Assembly: GCA_030280995.1 (NCBI GenBank)
Contig: JASXTE010000003.1
Span: 49,712,474 to 49,776,473 of the forward strand
Origin: Hemileia vastatrix
Taxonomy: Eukaryota; Basidiomycota; Pucciniomycetes; Pucciniales; Zaghouaniaceae
DNA length: 64,000 nt
Direction: 5' to 3'
The notes under the pieces are model-generated. The model made no database searches and had not been told where the DNA came from. It worked only from the letters and a program-made list of their open reading frames with translations. Positions 20,672-32,799 of the stretch are shown here, one piece after another; the stretch's first letter is position 1; the number at the start of each line of letters is the position of its first letter. The position numbers and the translations under genes are program-made.

Positions 20672-22323
20672 GGTAATGGGCTGTCCCTGATTTGTTACTA
20701 GCAGTAATCCAATCTTGTATCTTTCCTGGAAAATTCGTGTGCCCCGTGCTTGCCCCAAATTAAAAATGTCTCTTTTGGTGTTGAGCTACCTCCACCTCAT
20801 TCTCTCGGTTAATCTAATCCATGCCAATTTTGGATTCTTCAAATCCATTCCAATCTCGCCCTTGCTTAGCTCGTGAATGACCTCAGCCTCTCAGTAGGGA
20901 ATTAAAGAACTTACTTCCTCCCCAATCAATTAATACCCGAGCGAGATGCCGCTTGCGTTTGCTCTCAGGCCCTTCCACCTCACCAGCATCCTCTACAGAT
21001 AGCATGAGCACCGCTCGCCTATCGCAAAACCCCCAGCCCTTCATTTTACTGCCTGGTAACACACCAGTTCCTTCCTCTTCCCCTCCTTCTTCATTTTCAA
21101 CCCCGGTTACTCCATCTTCCCCTCCTCCTCTTCTTTCCCAGCCTCTCCCTCCCTCTCTTCTTCCCCCCACATCATCATCATTGCAAAGCATCCTCCCCAC
21201 ATCCTCATCACAAACCAGACATGCAGCCTCAGCGCATGATCATCCTCCCCATCTTCCTCATACCGCCTCTAGCCCATTAATGCAGTCCCGACGCGACTCC
21301 GGTTTGAAGTCGCAATGACCAAGACACAGACGTGTCTCGTCATTGCAACATGCTGGAACTGGACATGCTCATTGTCCTAGCCCCTCCTCTTCACTCAGCA
21401 GCGACAATTTTTTATCTGACAATGAAAAAGAAAATTTTACAACTTATAAAGGAAGAGATTGTGCTGATGTTATCAATGAGATCATACAAAGGACTAATAA
21501 AATGTCTAAATTGAAACCTGATGGTTCTAACTGGCAAACTTGGAAAAAGAATATCAAAAAAAATTTTAATGCGCCGTGTACGTTCAACTAAATATATCTC
21601 TGACGCAGGTGCAATCAATGATGATATCTCAAAATTCAAGGACGAAATGAGCTGGCATGCAATCCGCAACACAATTGTTGAAAAACTTCAGGATTTTATA
21701 GATTTTAGGATTACCAGCTACAAAGCTTTCTCAATTCTCAGCTCCAAATTTGACAAAGCTTCCCACACAGCTCGCATGGCTCTCTTTAACGATCTGTTAA
21801 CTATTAAAACCTCCCCTTTTACAAATGTCATAGAACATGGAGAAAAAGTTAAGTCGATTTTGGAGGCGGTTCAGCAATCAGGTTTTGTTTTTGGTTTTGA
21901 TGAAATGACGGCAGTTTTTACCCAACTCTTATTACCGTAATCAGTTAATCATCTTGCCACTGAAGCAAATCATCATTTTGAATTGCAAAAAGACATCTCT
22001 CAACCTTCCTTTGATGAGATCATGAATGTTCTCAAAAATTCTTTTATCAATTCATCTCAATCTTCCTCAAATGCCCCTACCCTTTCCACAGCTTTGGAAC
22101 TGGCTACTGAACCTGAGTCTGTTTCATCTTTGGCTTTCAAAAAAGGCCGCATGGACAGTTACCTCCCTGGAAATAGAAAACCTGAATATTCCTGATTTTA
22201 ATGGAAATCCTCTGAACATTTTCAAAAGACCTGTCCATATGATCCAAACAGCAAAGGTTTTAATGTGGCAGTTTGGGGTCAACGTGAAGCCCTTGCTTGT
22301 GACAATAGAGATGCTATGAATAC
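20672..22323 (+). pseudogene. Ty1/copia gag, broken
   Basis: Gag region of the copia element in broken frames. It has a Ser/Pro-rich N-terminal part (ATG at 21004, open to 21318). The conserved middle follows (NKMSKLKPDGSNWQTWKKN to 21591, then KFDKASHTARMALFNDLLTI to 21940) and a C-terminal part to 22195 and beyond (CPYDPNSKGFNVAVWGQ at about 22230). The LKPDG-NW-W block is the usual start of the copia-type gag domain. Frameshifts near 21330, 21590 and 22195 and a stop at 21940 show decay. The frame continues past solo LTR X2 at 35552. Confidence 0.75.
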
Positions 22324-23223
22324 TGTCAGTATAGTCTAGTATATAAGTATGATATAATAGTGTTTATTTATGGTCCTACTACTTATTGATAAATTATTTA
22401 GTGATTAAACCTCAGGGGAAGACTAATAAAATAGTTATACTCAAATAAAACTCACAATACTTGGATTTAAATGCGTGCTAGTGGTGGAAAATAGATGAAT
22501 AAAATATAGTTATAGCTTATATAAAGATAATATCAATTTATAATGGCTTTATAATACATTTCTAAATGTTAATAATTGTATAGTAGTGTTTTTTTGAATT
22601 TTAGTAGTTGAATGATGATCAATAACCGTCAAAATCCCTCCTTACTTATACCCAAATCCACTGGAGTGCACAGACCTTCAATCCAGATGATGTCACTGCT
22701 ATCCCCGGAAATTACAGCACTGTGAGGGCGCATCACCTCCCCATGGCGTCCACTTCAAGCAGTTTCAACACCCAGACCTCCAGTAAGGACCTTCCATCAC
22801 TATTAATAATAACACAGATCCATACCATAAATAAAAAATCCAGATAAAAGCGGATACCATAAAGAAACAGGTAAAATAAGCAATCAAAAAGAGATTTAAT
22901 GAAACCAAAAGCATATAAAGGAAACAAATAAAATTTCCAAGCCCCCAATAACATCCCCAATCATCCACATTAACCCAGAAATATCCTTCCAACCCATAAA
23001 TCCGTGAATAACCATCCAAGAAAGTAATTTTAGTTGTCCAAACTGGGTGTATGCGCCTAATATAGGTGTCTATGCTTCTGTAGGCATTGTGAGTCCACTG
23101 ATTTTTTCCATATGACCTAAAATAAGCAGAAAAACAAAGGTTATAGGCTATTAAGGGGCTAAAACCCACTTATATACCTAAATATACATAATATACTGCA
23201 TATTTCACTGAATATGAGATTTA

Positions 23224-24349
23224 TGTCAGCCAGGCTATTCCAGGAGTCCAGTAAAAATGATATGTAACTTATAAAACTTGAAAGAGTGAGTAAGAATTGT
23301 ATTTAATGAATATAAATTAATATTTTATTGCATAATAAAATTATATAAGTATTTTATTATATACAAGTGTTATATTAATTTATTGGTTATATAAATTTTT
23401 ATATACAGTTAAATTGAACATAATATAATATATTCTACAAATAATGGTGCATTTTTATGTATTTAATAATTATAAATTTATATTTAATTAATTGAAAAAC
23501 ATATATTATAATTATAAGTGTAAAATTGAGTTATAATATATTTAAATTAATTATTTAAATTTATATATTAAATAACACCTTTCATATAATACTAAACAAT
23601 AATTAATGACGCTTCTTTTGACCCTTAATTGTGTCAGGAAAAACCAATTAATTAATTTATACTAAATTGAGATTAATTACATGTTTTGTTGCGTCAAAGT
23701 ATTTTTTGTTTCACTTAAAATATCCTTAAATCAGACTGTACCATCTGTTTGGAATTTTTTTTCTCATAGTTCCTATGTTCCAATCTTGTTTAGTTATTCA
23801 CTATTTTTACTTACTGATTTAGGAATTGATGGCGGGAAAATTGGATTCTTAATTGGGGTTTTAATTATTTGTTTCATGTTTTTCTCAACATTGTTATGTT
23901 TCATTTACTCTTTGATATATTTATTTTATTCTATTCTAACTATTGTATTTACAAACATAGTGGCGCTTCAGAGGACCAATTGCCTATAAAAGGGCCTTGG
24001 ATAATCCCCTGTAGCATCATCACTTATTATACACTCCATAAATTAAATACTATTTTACTACGTTTATATTTTTTTTATTAGTAATACAATTCTAATTAAA
24101 ATTCTATATAACAATTTAAAGGTTGCTTTAAGTCTGATAGTAATTAAAAGTGTTTGCCACGCAGAACCCTTACATTAAATAGTATTATTATTAATAAATC
24201 CTAAGTTTTTGTCATCTCTCAAAGTTGCTCGCCGTTGTTTTCCTTTTAAATAAATTAAATATTTTATTATAATTTATTTCTTTTATTTTTCCCTTGTCCT
24301 CCTCCTTTTCTCCTCTTTTCCTTACCTTCTTCTAGACAACTGACCGACA
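23224..24349 (+). repeat. 5' LTR of Ty3 chromovirus C
   Basis: An LTR of 1126 bp beginning TGTCAGCCAGGC and ending ACTGACCGACA. The 3' copy at 31239-32374 differs by roughly a dozen substitutions plus an 11-bp pyrimidine duplication and a 1-bp gap, close to 1 percent by eye, so insertion is recent relative to other elements here. The 5-bp duplication ATTTA flanks the whole element (23219-23223 and 32375-32379). A CTATAAAAGGGCC box at 23984-23996 is a plausible core promoter. Confidence 0.92.
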
Positions 24350-25036
24350 ACTGGGGACCTTTCAAAACGACGACGACAATCGAGCCTGGCGACGAACGAC
24401 AAAACGCACGGACCACCTAGCAAAAGCAAAACTTTTGCCGCGACTGTGTTTCGAACTTGGGTTTGATTTCTTAGGTTTATATTATATTAATTTTTATATT
24501 ATTTTGAAGTGATTTTTCGATCACTATAGTAAGTTCACCTTTGCACCTCTCACTCATATTACTATATTTTTACTGCAATAACAGTGATTGTGGCTTAATT
24601 GCTGATTCACTGAGTGTAAGTGTTCAATTATTAAATATTTTTTTTTTCCTAGTTGACCATTATAGAGTGTTAAATCCTCTTAGTCCTCGAAGAATTAACA
24701 TTTTTTATTAATACTAATTGAATTATTAATTTAATTTTTTATTATTATTAATTATTGTTAATTTTGGTTGACTTAAAAGTACATTGTGCTTAGTCCCAAA
24801 TATATTGCCATATTTAATATTGGTAATTAATTGGTTGAATTAACTTGATTGTTATTCCCAATTTAACCTTGCAATCCATTTTTTTTAAATTAATTTTTTA
24901 TAATTATTACTTTATATTGAAAATTTTTTTTTCTATAATTTAATTAATAAATTTTTTTTATTATTTGGAGCAATTATTGACTAACTTTTATTATTTTTTT
25001 AAATAATAAGAAGTAAATTAAAATCTTCCCACTAGT

Positions 25037-25718
25037 ATGTCCAACAATTTGGCAGAAAAAATGGATAACATGCAGGTGGATGAAATAGAAATTGACTATG
25101 ATGCTGACACTGTAAGTTCTTCTAAAGTTGGTCATAAAAAATCTTATGCTAACACAAAGAATTCACATACTGCAGGATGTGGAAATGACAGGAAACACAA
25201 ACAAACCAAACCCCCTTCCCCCAGTACCACAGAAGGAAGTAAAGCCTCTAGTGCCTCAAGAAGGTCTTCCAAAAGGCTTCAAAATAAAAAAGCTTCCTCT
25301 GCCACAACAAATCAGCAACCTATCCAGTCATATAAAAGAGTTGAAGACAGAAAATAAGATGTACAAAGCAAAGGTAGACACCTTGTGGGATCAGGTCCAA
25401 GAACTCAGGAACCAGATTCAGGCCCAGGCCCCTCCTCAGTTGCCTCCCAATCAGCCTCAGTTTCAGGCTCAACCTTCACAGCCACCCAGCTCAACCATCC
25501 AAAATCCAAATACTATGGAAGTAGAGCAATGGAAATGGGATTATCTAATGAGTCACTACCAACAGAATGTGCAACACCCTCCTCATCATCAGCCTGGCCC
25601 ATCCAGAACACCCAATTTCCATCCACCTCCTCATCCCTACCAACAAGGCAGGAGAAAGAAGGCCCAAGCACAATCCCAAACCCAGTCCCAGGGGAAGTTT
25701 CCTCCTCTGCCATGGTAA
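25037..25718 (+). CDS. Element C ORF1, coiled-coil and Pro/Gln-rich protein (spliced)
   Basis: ATG at 25037 opens 25 codons, then a canonical intron 25112-25175 (GTAAGT...CTAAC...TGCAG) keeps frame with the longer open stretch ending at 25718. The predicted protein is about 205 residues. It has an acidic start, a likely coiled coil around HIKELKTENKMYKAKVDTL, then a Pro/Gln-rich half with repeated QAQ and PPP, ending PPLPW. The position before gag suggests a gag-associated or assembly role, but no family is recognised. From about 25385 a second frame is open over the same DNA and continues past 25718 into gag. Without splicing the first frame would be cut at 25357. Confidence 0.55.
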
Positions 25719-28369
25719 GTAATTTGGTTGATAGTCACTTGGGTATGTTTTCTAATAAATCTTCTTCTGCAGGTAATATTATTGAACATGGTGAAAGAAC
25801 AGTTAAACCTGTTAAAAGACAGCTTCCTGTAACTAGTAGCCCTATTGATGTAATTAGTAAATTTTCATTTGATGAACCTTTACATTTAACTTCTACTTCT
25901 TTAATTAATCCTTCTGTTGCAATTAAAAATGATTCTGTTCCCCCTGAAATCTATACCTTAATTGAAAAAACTTCTGAGGAAATATTGAAAGATACCCTTG
26001 ATTTTAATATTGTGAAAGACAAACATGTGAGAGATGTGTTAATCCATGAAAATGATAGATTAAATAATTTACACTTGCAATGTAAAGTGAGTTCTTCTGT
26101 ACAAGATACAGCTTATTTAAAAATCAAAGAAACCTTGAATATTGTTCTTAGTCAACAAAAACAAATAAGAAGTGACCATAGAGCTATCTAAGATAGAAAT
26201 ATCAGTCTACATAAGACCTTGAGTGAATTGAAACCCCTTATTGAGGAAAATTATTCATTCAAGAATGAAATAAAATCTCTGCAAAATGAGTTTAAGAAGC
26301 TAAAAAAAGATTTCCATGCACTAAGTACCAAACACTCAGTTTCTGAGGACAGAAATGTTCTATCTCTTGCAAAAGTAAATGACCAGATGTCTGAAATTCC
26401 AAGAATAAGAAACTATGTGTCTGACCTGCAGGAAAAGTTCTCAACCTTAACCATCAATAATGAATTAAATGAGATTTCTGTAAATAAGCTGCATAAAAAT
26501 AAAGGGAAAAAACCTGAGCAAAGTTCATCCTTTCTTCCTCATATTTTAACCATTAAACAAACTGACAATGAGTCTGTAAAATCTTTTGCTACTAGCAAAA
26601 AATCTTGTGATGGTCATGCACCAGCTGTTTCTGTAAATAATGAAATTTCTGACTACCTGGCTAAACTTCAGGAATTATTAATAATAAATAATTCAAACCA
26701 AAAAGTGGACCATCCCAGTAGTCAGAAAAATTGGCCTAAGTTAGAACAATATCCTACCTTTGATGGTGATTCTTCCTCTGATTGGCAACACTTTATCCAA
26801 AGAATTGATAATTTAAAGAGATCTTATAAACTACCTGATGAGAAAATTGTTTCTAAGCTAATTTCTTTATTTTCCAATGTAGCCTTGATGTGGTATGAAT
26901 CTGTCCTTTTAGATAACAATCATTATACATGGAATGATTGGAAATCCTTGATTGAGAATCAGTTTGGTGGTTCAAAATTCAGGTTAGCTCAGCAGAGACT
27001 GTATGAGAATACTAGATATGTATCCTCCTCTGTTGAAAAGCCCATTGTTTTTCTGATGAAAATAACTAAAATCCTTAGAGCAATTGATCCAAAGATGGAT
27101 TATGATATTTGGAGAGATAAAATCTTGTATAAATTACCAAATTCTCTTAGGGATTTGATTGTTGCTAGAACTGAGCATGTAAGGGAAAATTCTTCTTTCA
27201 TTAATATCTGTAATGAAGTACTGCTCAACCATAGATATGAACCAAAGAATTACCTTGGTAAAACTTATAATGATCAGAATAAACCTTCTATAAAGCTCCC
27301 AGAAAAATCTGGTAAACCCTCTGCCCCAGTTGCACCTAAAAAATATGCAACAAATACTTGTTATAAATGTAACAAACCGTGGCAGAAGGGTCATGTTTGT
27401 GACAAGAAAATTCATCTTGTTGAACAAAATGAAGACACTGATGAAGTTGAACTTGATGTCAATAATTCTTCAAGTGACTGTGAAAGTAATATCTCCTATG
27501 ACAATGAATCTGTTAAAGATGTTTTAATGTTGGAACATGATGTCCATTATTTAAATAATATATCTGAAGATTGTGTATTGAATTTATCTTCAGTAGAAAA
27601 TGCTGAGATAATTAAAGATATTACTAACAATTCTATTCCTATATCCCCTTTAAAGGCACCTGTTATCATTAATGGTAAAAATGTTGATGTAGTTCTTGAT
27701 TCTGGTGCTGGAGGAAGTGTAGTATCTGAAAAAGCTTTGGCTTCAGTGGATAAGGAATATTTGAGTAAATTATTACCTATAACTTCTGAAAAATGGAGAG
27801 GGTATGGTTCTACCTTATTTCCTATTGGCAAATACAAAACCTCTGTATTCTTCAAATATAATGGTGGTTTTGTCAGAGCTATTTGTGAGTTTGTTGTCAT
27901 GAAAAATGATAATTTGAGCAATTGGTTTATTATGGGACATGATATTTTAACCATGTTTGGTGTGAAACTGGACCCAGAAAATAATTGCTTTACCTTAGGA
28001 ATGAATGGGAAAAGAAAATTCAAAATTTCCTCTCCTAGAACTTCTGGGCATTTGTTGAAGTCTTGTAACTCATTGATCCAGTGTAAAGGTAGAACAACAA
28101 CTGAAATGGATGATTTATTACATGAAATAAATACCGCTTCTTTTGGTGATCAGTTGACTAGTGAACAAAAGGATTCTATTGTTGCCTCTATTACCTCTTT
28201 CCCTATGGCTTTTGCTCATGGTTCTCATGTCTTGGGAATTGTTCAGGAAGAGATGAAAATTACCTTATCCTGTAATTTGAGTGATATTCCTCCTTCCCTT
28301 AAAAAAAACCATATCCTGCTTCTCCATCAAAAAGAAAAGATATTGAAGATAATATTGAAACATTATTGA
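25529..28369 (+). CDS. Element C gag-protease
   Basis: Gag-protease of a Ty3 chromovirus. A long linker (25529-26700) with coiled-coil character leads to the gag core at about 26730-27230 (YPTFDGDSSSDWQHFIQRI, FRLAQQRLYENTRYVSS). A zinc knuckle follows near 27358-27399 (CYKCNKPWQKGHVC), then an aspartic protease with VVLDSGAGGSVVS near 27690. A TAA at 26189-26191 interrupts the frame once; the frame resumes unchanged at 26192. At about 28303 an A-run (CTTAAAAAAAACC) shifts the frame: the other frame reads on smoothly into the reverse transcriptase. Both defects could be single mutations or, for the homopolymer, an assembly error. The first 190 nt overlap ORF1 in another frame. Confidence 0.8.
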
Positions 28370-31203
28370 AAATGAATATCATTGAGAAAGTCGATGTCAC
28401 CCCCAAATATTGTGTCATCTCCCCAGTCTTGATTTCTTATTTAAAAGATAAAGCTAGATTATGTGGAGATTACAGAGCTTTAAATACTTATACTGTTGAT
28501 GATATTTATCCTTTACCCAGAATTAATTCAATACATGTTACCTTGCAAGGTGCAAAATTTATTAGTTGTCTGGATGGTAATAAAGGTTATCATCAAGTTC
28601 CAGTTGAGAAAAATTCTCAAAATTTTTTGCTTATTGCTACTCATATGGGAATATATAAGTATGTTAGGATGCCATTTGGCCCTAAAAATTCTCCTTCAGT
28701 TTTCCAGAAAGTCATGGATAACACTTTCCATCAAGAAATTATTGAAGGTTGGCTCATGGTTTATATTGATGATATTATTGTTTTTTCTAAAACTTTTGAT
28801 GAAAATATGATTCACTTGAATAGAGTTTTCCAAAAAATGGATGAAATCAATATGACCTTATCTTTAAAAAAGTGTAAATTTGGTTTTCAATCTTTGAAAG
28901 TCCTTGGCCATGTTGTGTCAGGCTTACAAATTTGTGTAGACCATAATAAAGTTGCTGCCATTCAAAATGTGAAAGCACCAACTTCTGTAAGAGAAATCCA
29001 AAGTTTTTTGGGTATGTGTGGCTATTATAGACAATATATTAAAAATTATCAGGTCATAGCCTTGCCTCTTACAAAACTGACCAGAAAAGATGTTGCTTTT
29101 CTCTGGAATAATGACTGTCAAAAAGCTTTTGATACATTAAAAAGTTGCTTAATGACAGCCCCTATATTGGCTCTTCCAGATTTTAACAAGCCATTTGTCC
29201 TTTATACAGATGCTAGCTTTATTGGTCTGGGTGCTGCCCTTCACCAAAAGCAAATTATTAATGATAAATCCTCAGAGGTTGTAATTTGTTATATTTCAAG
29301 AACCTTAAGAAATAGTGAATTGAAATATGGTGCCACTCAATTGGAGTGCTTAGCAGTTGTTTGGGCTCTTGAGAAACTTCATTACTATTTGGATGACCAA
29401 AAATTTGATTTGGTAACTGACTGTAGTGCTGTGAAGTCATTCTTAAACCTCAAGACACCTAAAAGACATATTTTCAGGTGGCAACTTGCTGTTCAAGAAT
29501 ACAGAGGAAAGATGACAATTATAAATAGAGCTGGAAATGTTCACTCTAATGTTGATATGCTCTCCAGATTGCCTCTGCAAAATAATGACTCAAATCCTGC
29601 TTATGTACCTGAGGATGATACTGTTCATATCCATGGTATATTTATAGTTGATATGGAAGAGGAGTTATTACAGTTAATACTGGATTCATATGATAAAGAT
29701 TCTGATTTAAATAAATTGGTTACTATCTTAAATGATCCTAAGAATGCTTCAATTCAAGCATTAATAAAAACTCTTCCTGCAAAGTACCAAAATGCTTTAA
29801 ATAAAGGAAAGTTCTCTATTGAAGATGGTTATATATATTATAGAAGGAAGCTTACCAATGTAATTGTAATTCCTCCTTCAATGAAAGAAACTATCCTCAA
29901 ACTTTGTCATGATGACATATTAGCTGGTCATTTTGATCTTGAAAAAACATTGATTAGAATCAAAAACACTGCATTGTGGGCTAATATGTCTGAAGACACA
30001 AAATTATATGTTGAATCTTGTGATTCCTGCCAAAAATCTAAAAGGTTAACAGGTAAGAGAGCAGGGTTATTACAACATATTGAAGCACCTAGTGCTCCCT
30101 GGCAAATCATTAATATGGATTTTGTCACTGGTCTTCCTGTTGCAGGTAAAGACAGCTTTAACTCTTGTTGGGTAATAGTTGATAGATTCAGAAAAATGTG
30201 CAAATTTATTCCAACCCACAAAGATGTATCCACCAAAGAATTAGCCTTCTTATGGTGGTCTTACATGTTTAATATTATTGGTTTTCCAAAAGCCATTATC
30301 TCTGATAGGGATCCGAAATTCACTTCTGAGTTTTGGACCTCTTTGATGGATATTTGTGGCTGTGAGTTGAAATTGTCTACAGCTCACCATCCTCAGACTG
30401 ATGGTCTAGTTGAAAGAATGATTCAAACTCTGGAAGATATGATTAGAAGGTATTGTACCTTTGGTTTAGAATATAAAGACAATGACAGATTTACTCATGA
30501 TTGGGTCACTCTTTTGCCTGGTCTTGAATTTGCATATAATAGCACTGTTCATTCTGTCACTGAGAAAAAGCCTTTTGAGCTTTGGTTAGGTTATGTCCCA
30601 AACACTCCTGCTCAGATTCTCAATAATAAATTACCTAAGTTGGAACTACACCCTGGTGTAAAATCTTTTATGCTAATGCAACAGCTATGCAGAAAACATG
30701 CTAAGAGTTGTATTGATAAAGCATTTGAATATGAAAAGGAAAGATGGGATAAATCCCATAAAGAATACACATTTAACAAGGGTGATGAAGTGTTGATCTT
30801 TACTGTCCATTTCAATTTACAAGGTAACCACAAATTAAAAGATCCTTTTGTAGGACCATTTGTTGTTAAAAGAATGGTTGGTGATAATGCAGTAGAAGTT
30901 GTATTGTATTCTCCATATGATAGGAAACATCCTGTCTTTCCCATTTCTTTTCTTAAGCCTTATACTGCCAACAGTGACTTATTTCCAAAAAGAAGAGGAA
31001 GACCTAAGAAAAACCCTCAGGAAGTCACAGAAACAGCAGAAATTGATGAAATTCTCAATGATAGAATTATCACTTCTGAGAGAGGTACTGAATATTTATT
31101 GAGATATAAGAACAAATCATCTGAACATGATGCATTGATACCTGGCAAGGAAATTTCAAATCTGCCTACTCTGTTGAAAAAATACAAAAAGAAAAAATCT
31201 TAG
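28303..31203 (+). CDS. Element C pol: RT, RNase H, integrase, chromodomain-like tail
   Basis: This is the continuous pol reading frame. The reverse transcriptase has RLCGDYRALNTYTV near 28455, RMPFGPKNSPSVFQ near 28665 and the catalytic YIDDIIVFSKT near 28760. RNase H carries YTDASF near 29203. Integrase has an HHCC zinc site (H-x4-H...CDSCQ, about 29905-30035) and catalytic residues in NMDFVTG (30112), ISDRDPKF (30298) and GLVERMIQTL (30403). The C-terminus (EIDEILNDRII...EYLLRYKNK, about 31045-31120) has the layout of a chromodomain, which in chromoviruses directs insertion to marked chromatin; aromatic-cage residues were not verified. It ends at TAG 31201-31203, just before the 3' LTR. Confidence 0.92.
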   Translation, partial: KKPYPASPSKRKDIEDNIETLLKMNIIEKVDVTPKYCVISPVLISYLKDKARLCGDYRALNTYTVDDIYPLPRINSIHVTLQGAKFISCLDGNKGYHQVPVEKNSQNFLLIATHMGIYKYVRMPFGPKNSPSVFQKVMDNTFHQEIIEGWLMVYIDDIIVFSKTFDENMIHLNRVFQKMDEINMTLSLKKCKFGFQSLKVLGHVVSGLQICVDHNKVAAIQNVKAPTSVREIQSFLGMCGYYRQYIKNYQVIALPLTKLTRKDVAFLWNNDCQKAFDTLKSCLMTAPILALPDFNKPFVLYTDASFIGLGAALHQKQIINDKSSEVVICYISRTLRNSELKYGATQLECLAVVWALEKLHYYLDDQKFDLVTDCSAVKSFLNLKTPKRHIFRWQLAVQEYRGKMTIINRAGNVHSNVDMLSRLPLQNNDSNPAYVPEDDTVHIHGIFIVDMEEELLQLILDSYDKDSDLNKLVTILNDPKNASIQALIKTLPAKYQNALNKGKFSIEDGYIYYRRKLTNVIVIPPSMKETILKLCHDDILAGHFDLEKTLIRIKNTALWANMSEDTKLYVESCDSCQKSKRLTGKRAGLLQHIEAPSAPWQIINMDFVTGLPVAGKDSFNSCWVIVDRFRKMCKFIPTHKDVSTKELAFLWWSYMFNIIGFPKAIISDRDPKFTSEFWTSLMDICGCELKLSTAHHPQTDGLVERMIQTLEDMIRRYCTFGLEYKDNDRFTHDWVTLLPGLEFAYNSTVHSVTEKKPFELWLGYVPNTPAQILNNKLPKLELHPGVKSFMLMQQLCRKHAKSCIDKAFEYEKERWDKSHKEYTFNKGDEVLIFTVHFNLQGNHKLKDPFVGPFVVKRMVGDNAVEVVLYSPYDRKHPVFPISFLKPYTANSDLFPKRRGRPKKNPQEVTETAEIDEILNDRIITSERGTEYLLRYKNKSSEHDALIPGKEISNLPTLLKKYKKKKS

Positions 31204-31238
31204 CATTTTTTTTATTGTTTTTTTTTAGAGTGAGGGAG

Positions 31239-32374
31239 TGTCAGCCAGGCTATTCCAGGAGTCCAGTAAAAATGATATGTAACTTATAAAACCTGAAAGA
31301 GTGGGTAAAAATTGTATTTAATGAATATAAATTAATATTTTATTGCATAATAAAATTATATAAGTATTTTATTATATACAAGTGTTATATTAATTTATTG
31401 GTTATATAAATTTTTATATACAGTTAAATTGAACATAATATAATATATTCTACAAATAATGGCACACTTTTATGTATTTAATAATTATAAATTTATATTT
31501 AATTAATTGAAAAACATATATTATAATTATAAGTGTAAAATTGAGTTATAATATATTTAAATTAATTATTTAAATTTATATATTAAATAACACCTTTCAT
31601 ATAATACTAAACAATAATTAATGACGCTTCTTTTGACCCTTAATTGTGTCAGGAAAAACCAATTAATTAATTTATACTAAATTGAGATTAATTACATTTT
31701 TTGTTGCGTCAAAGTATTTTTTGTTTCACTTAAAATATCCTTAAATCAGACTGTACCATCTGTTTGGAAATTTTTTTCTCATAGTTCCTATGTTCCAATC
31801 TTGTTTAGTTATTCACTATTTTTACTTACTGATTTAGGAATTGATGGCGGGAAAATTGGATTCTTAATTGGGGTTTTAATTATTTGTTTCATGTTTTTCT
31901 CTACATTGTTATGTTTCATTTACTCTTTGATATATTTGTTTTATTCTATTCTAACTATTGTATTTACAAACATAGTGGCGCTTCAGAGGACCCATTGCCT
32001 ATAAAAGGGCCTTGGATAATCCCCTGTAGCATCATTACTTATTTTACACTCCATAAATTAAATACTATTTTACTATGTTTATATTTTTTTATTAGTAATA
32101 CAATTCTAATTAAAATTCTATATAACAATTTAAAGGTTGCTTTAAGTCTGATAGTAATTAAAAGTGTTTGCCACGCAGAACCCTTACATTAAATAGTATT
32201 ATTATTAATAAATCCTAAGTTTTTGTCATCTCTCAAAGTTGCTCGCCGTTGTTTTCCTTTTAAATAAATTAAATATTTTATTATAATTTATTTCTTTTAT
32301 TTTTCCCTTGTCCTCCTCCTTTTCTCCTCCTTTTCTCCTCTTTTCCTTACCTTCTTCTAGACAACTGACCGACA
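31239..32374 (+). repeat. 3' LTR of Ty3 chromovirus C
   Basis: The 1136-bp partner of the 5' LTR, preceded by a purine tract and followed by ATTTA. It carries an extra TTTTCTCCTCC unit near its 3' end. Confidence 0.92.
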
Positions 32375-32799
32375 ATTTATGTATACATATAAGCTTATGT
32401 ATGTCAATAATTACTTCATATCACTTAGGATAAGTATATTATGACTCCATTAACACCTTAATAAATATTATTAGGCCATAGATAAGCTATTTAAACTATT
32501 ATAAGTTATATAATAGAATAATAATAGGGGGTGTCAGTTCTGGCAAATCCGCACTTAAATTAAGTGCGGATTTCAAACCAAATCAGCACTTACAAATCAG
32601 CACTTAAATTTTGCAAAAAAGTCACTTATTTCAAAAAAGGGTGTCAGTTATGACCTCAAATCAGCACTTTTTTCCCGTTTTTTTTCACAACCACATTTTG
32701 GCCACAAAACATCCCTTCCTTTCTTAACCCATCCCTGTCACATGTGACACACTGACCTTGCTACCTACCCATCAATCCTCGGCACACACCCCTTCCTGA

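Larger units (their letters stand above)
23224..32374 (+). mobile_element. Full-length Ty3 chromovirus C
   Basis: Complete LTR retrotransposon of 9151 bp with both LTRs, a small first ORF, gag-protease, and reverse transcriptase-RNase H-integrase with a chromodomain-like tail. Inserted into solo LTR X2 with an ATTTA duplication; X1 provides the uninterrupted site. The internal region starts ACTGGGGACC, and a TGGGGACC at 24352 could be the primer-binding site. A purine run GAGTGAGGGAG directly precedes the 3' LTR at 31228-31238 and fits a polypurine tract. One in-frame stop and one A-run frameshift are the only disruptions noticed. Confidence 0.93.

Noticed and set aside
20883..21200. Glycine/glutamate-rich minus-strand ORF
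   Set aside because: Antisense of the Ser/Pro-rich copia gag start.
23681..24081. Hydrophobic ORFs inside LTR C (repeated at 31801-32192)
   Set aside because: Present only as LTR sequence in both LTRs, upstream of the element's genes, no domain.
27547..28023. 158-residue minus-strand ORF
   Set aside because: Antisense shadow of the element C protease region.
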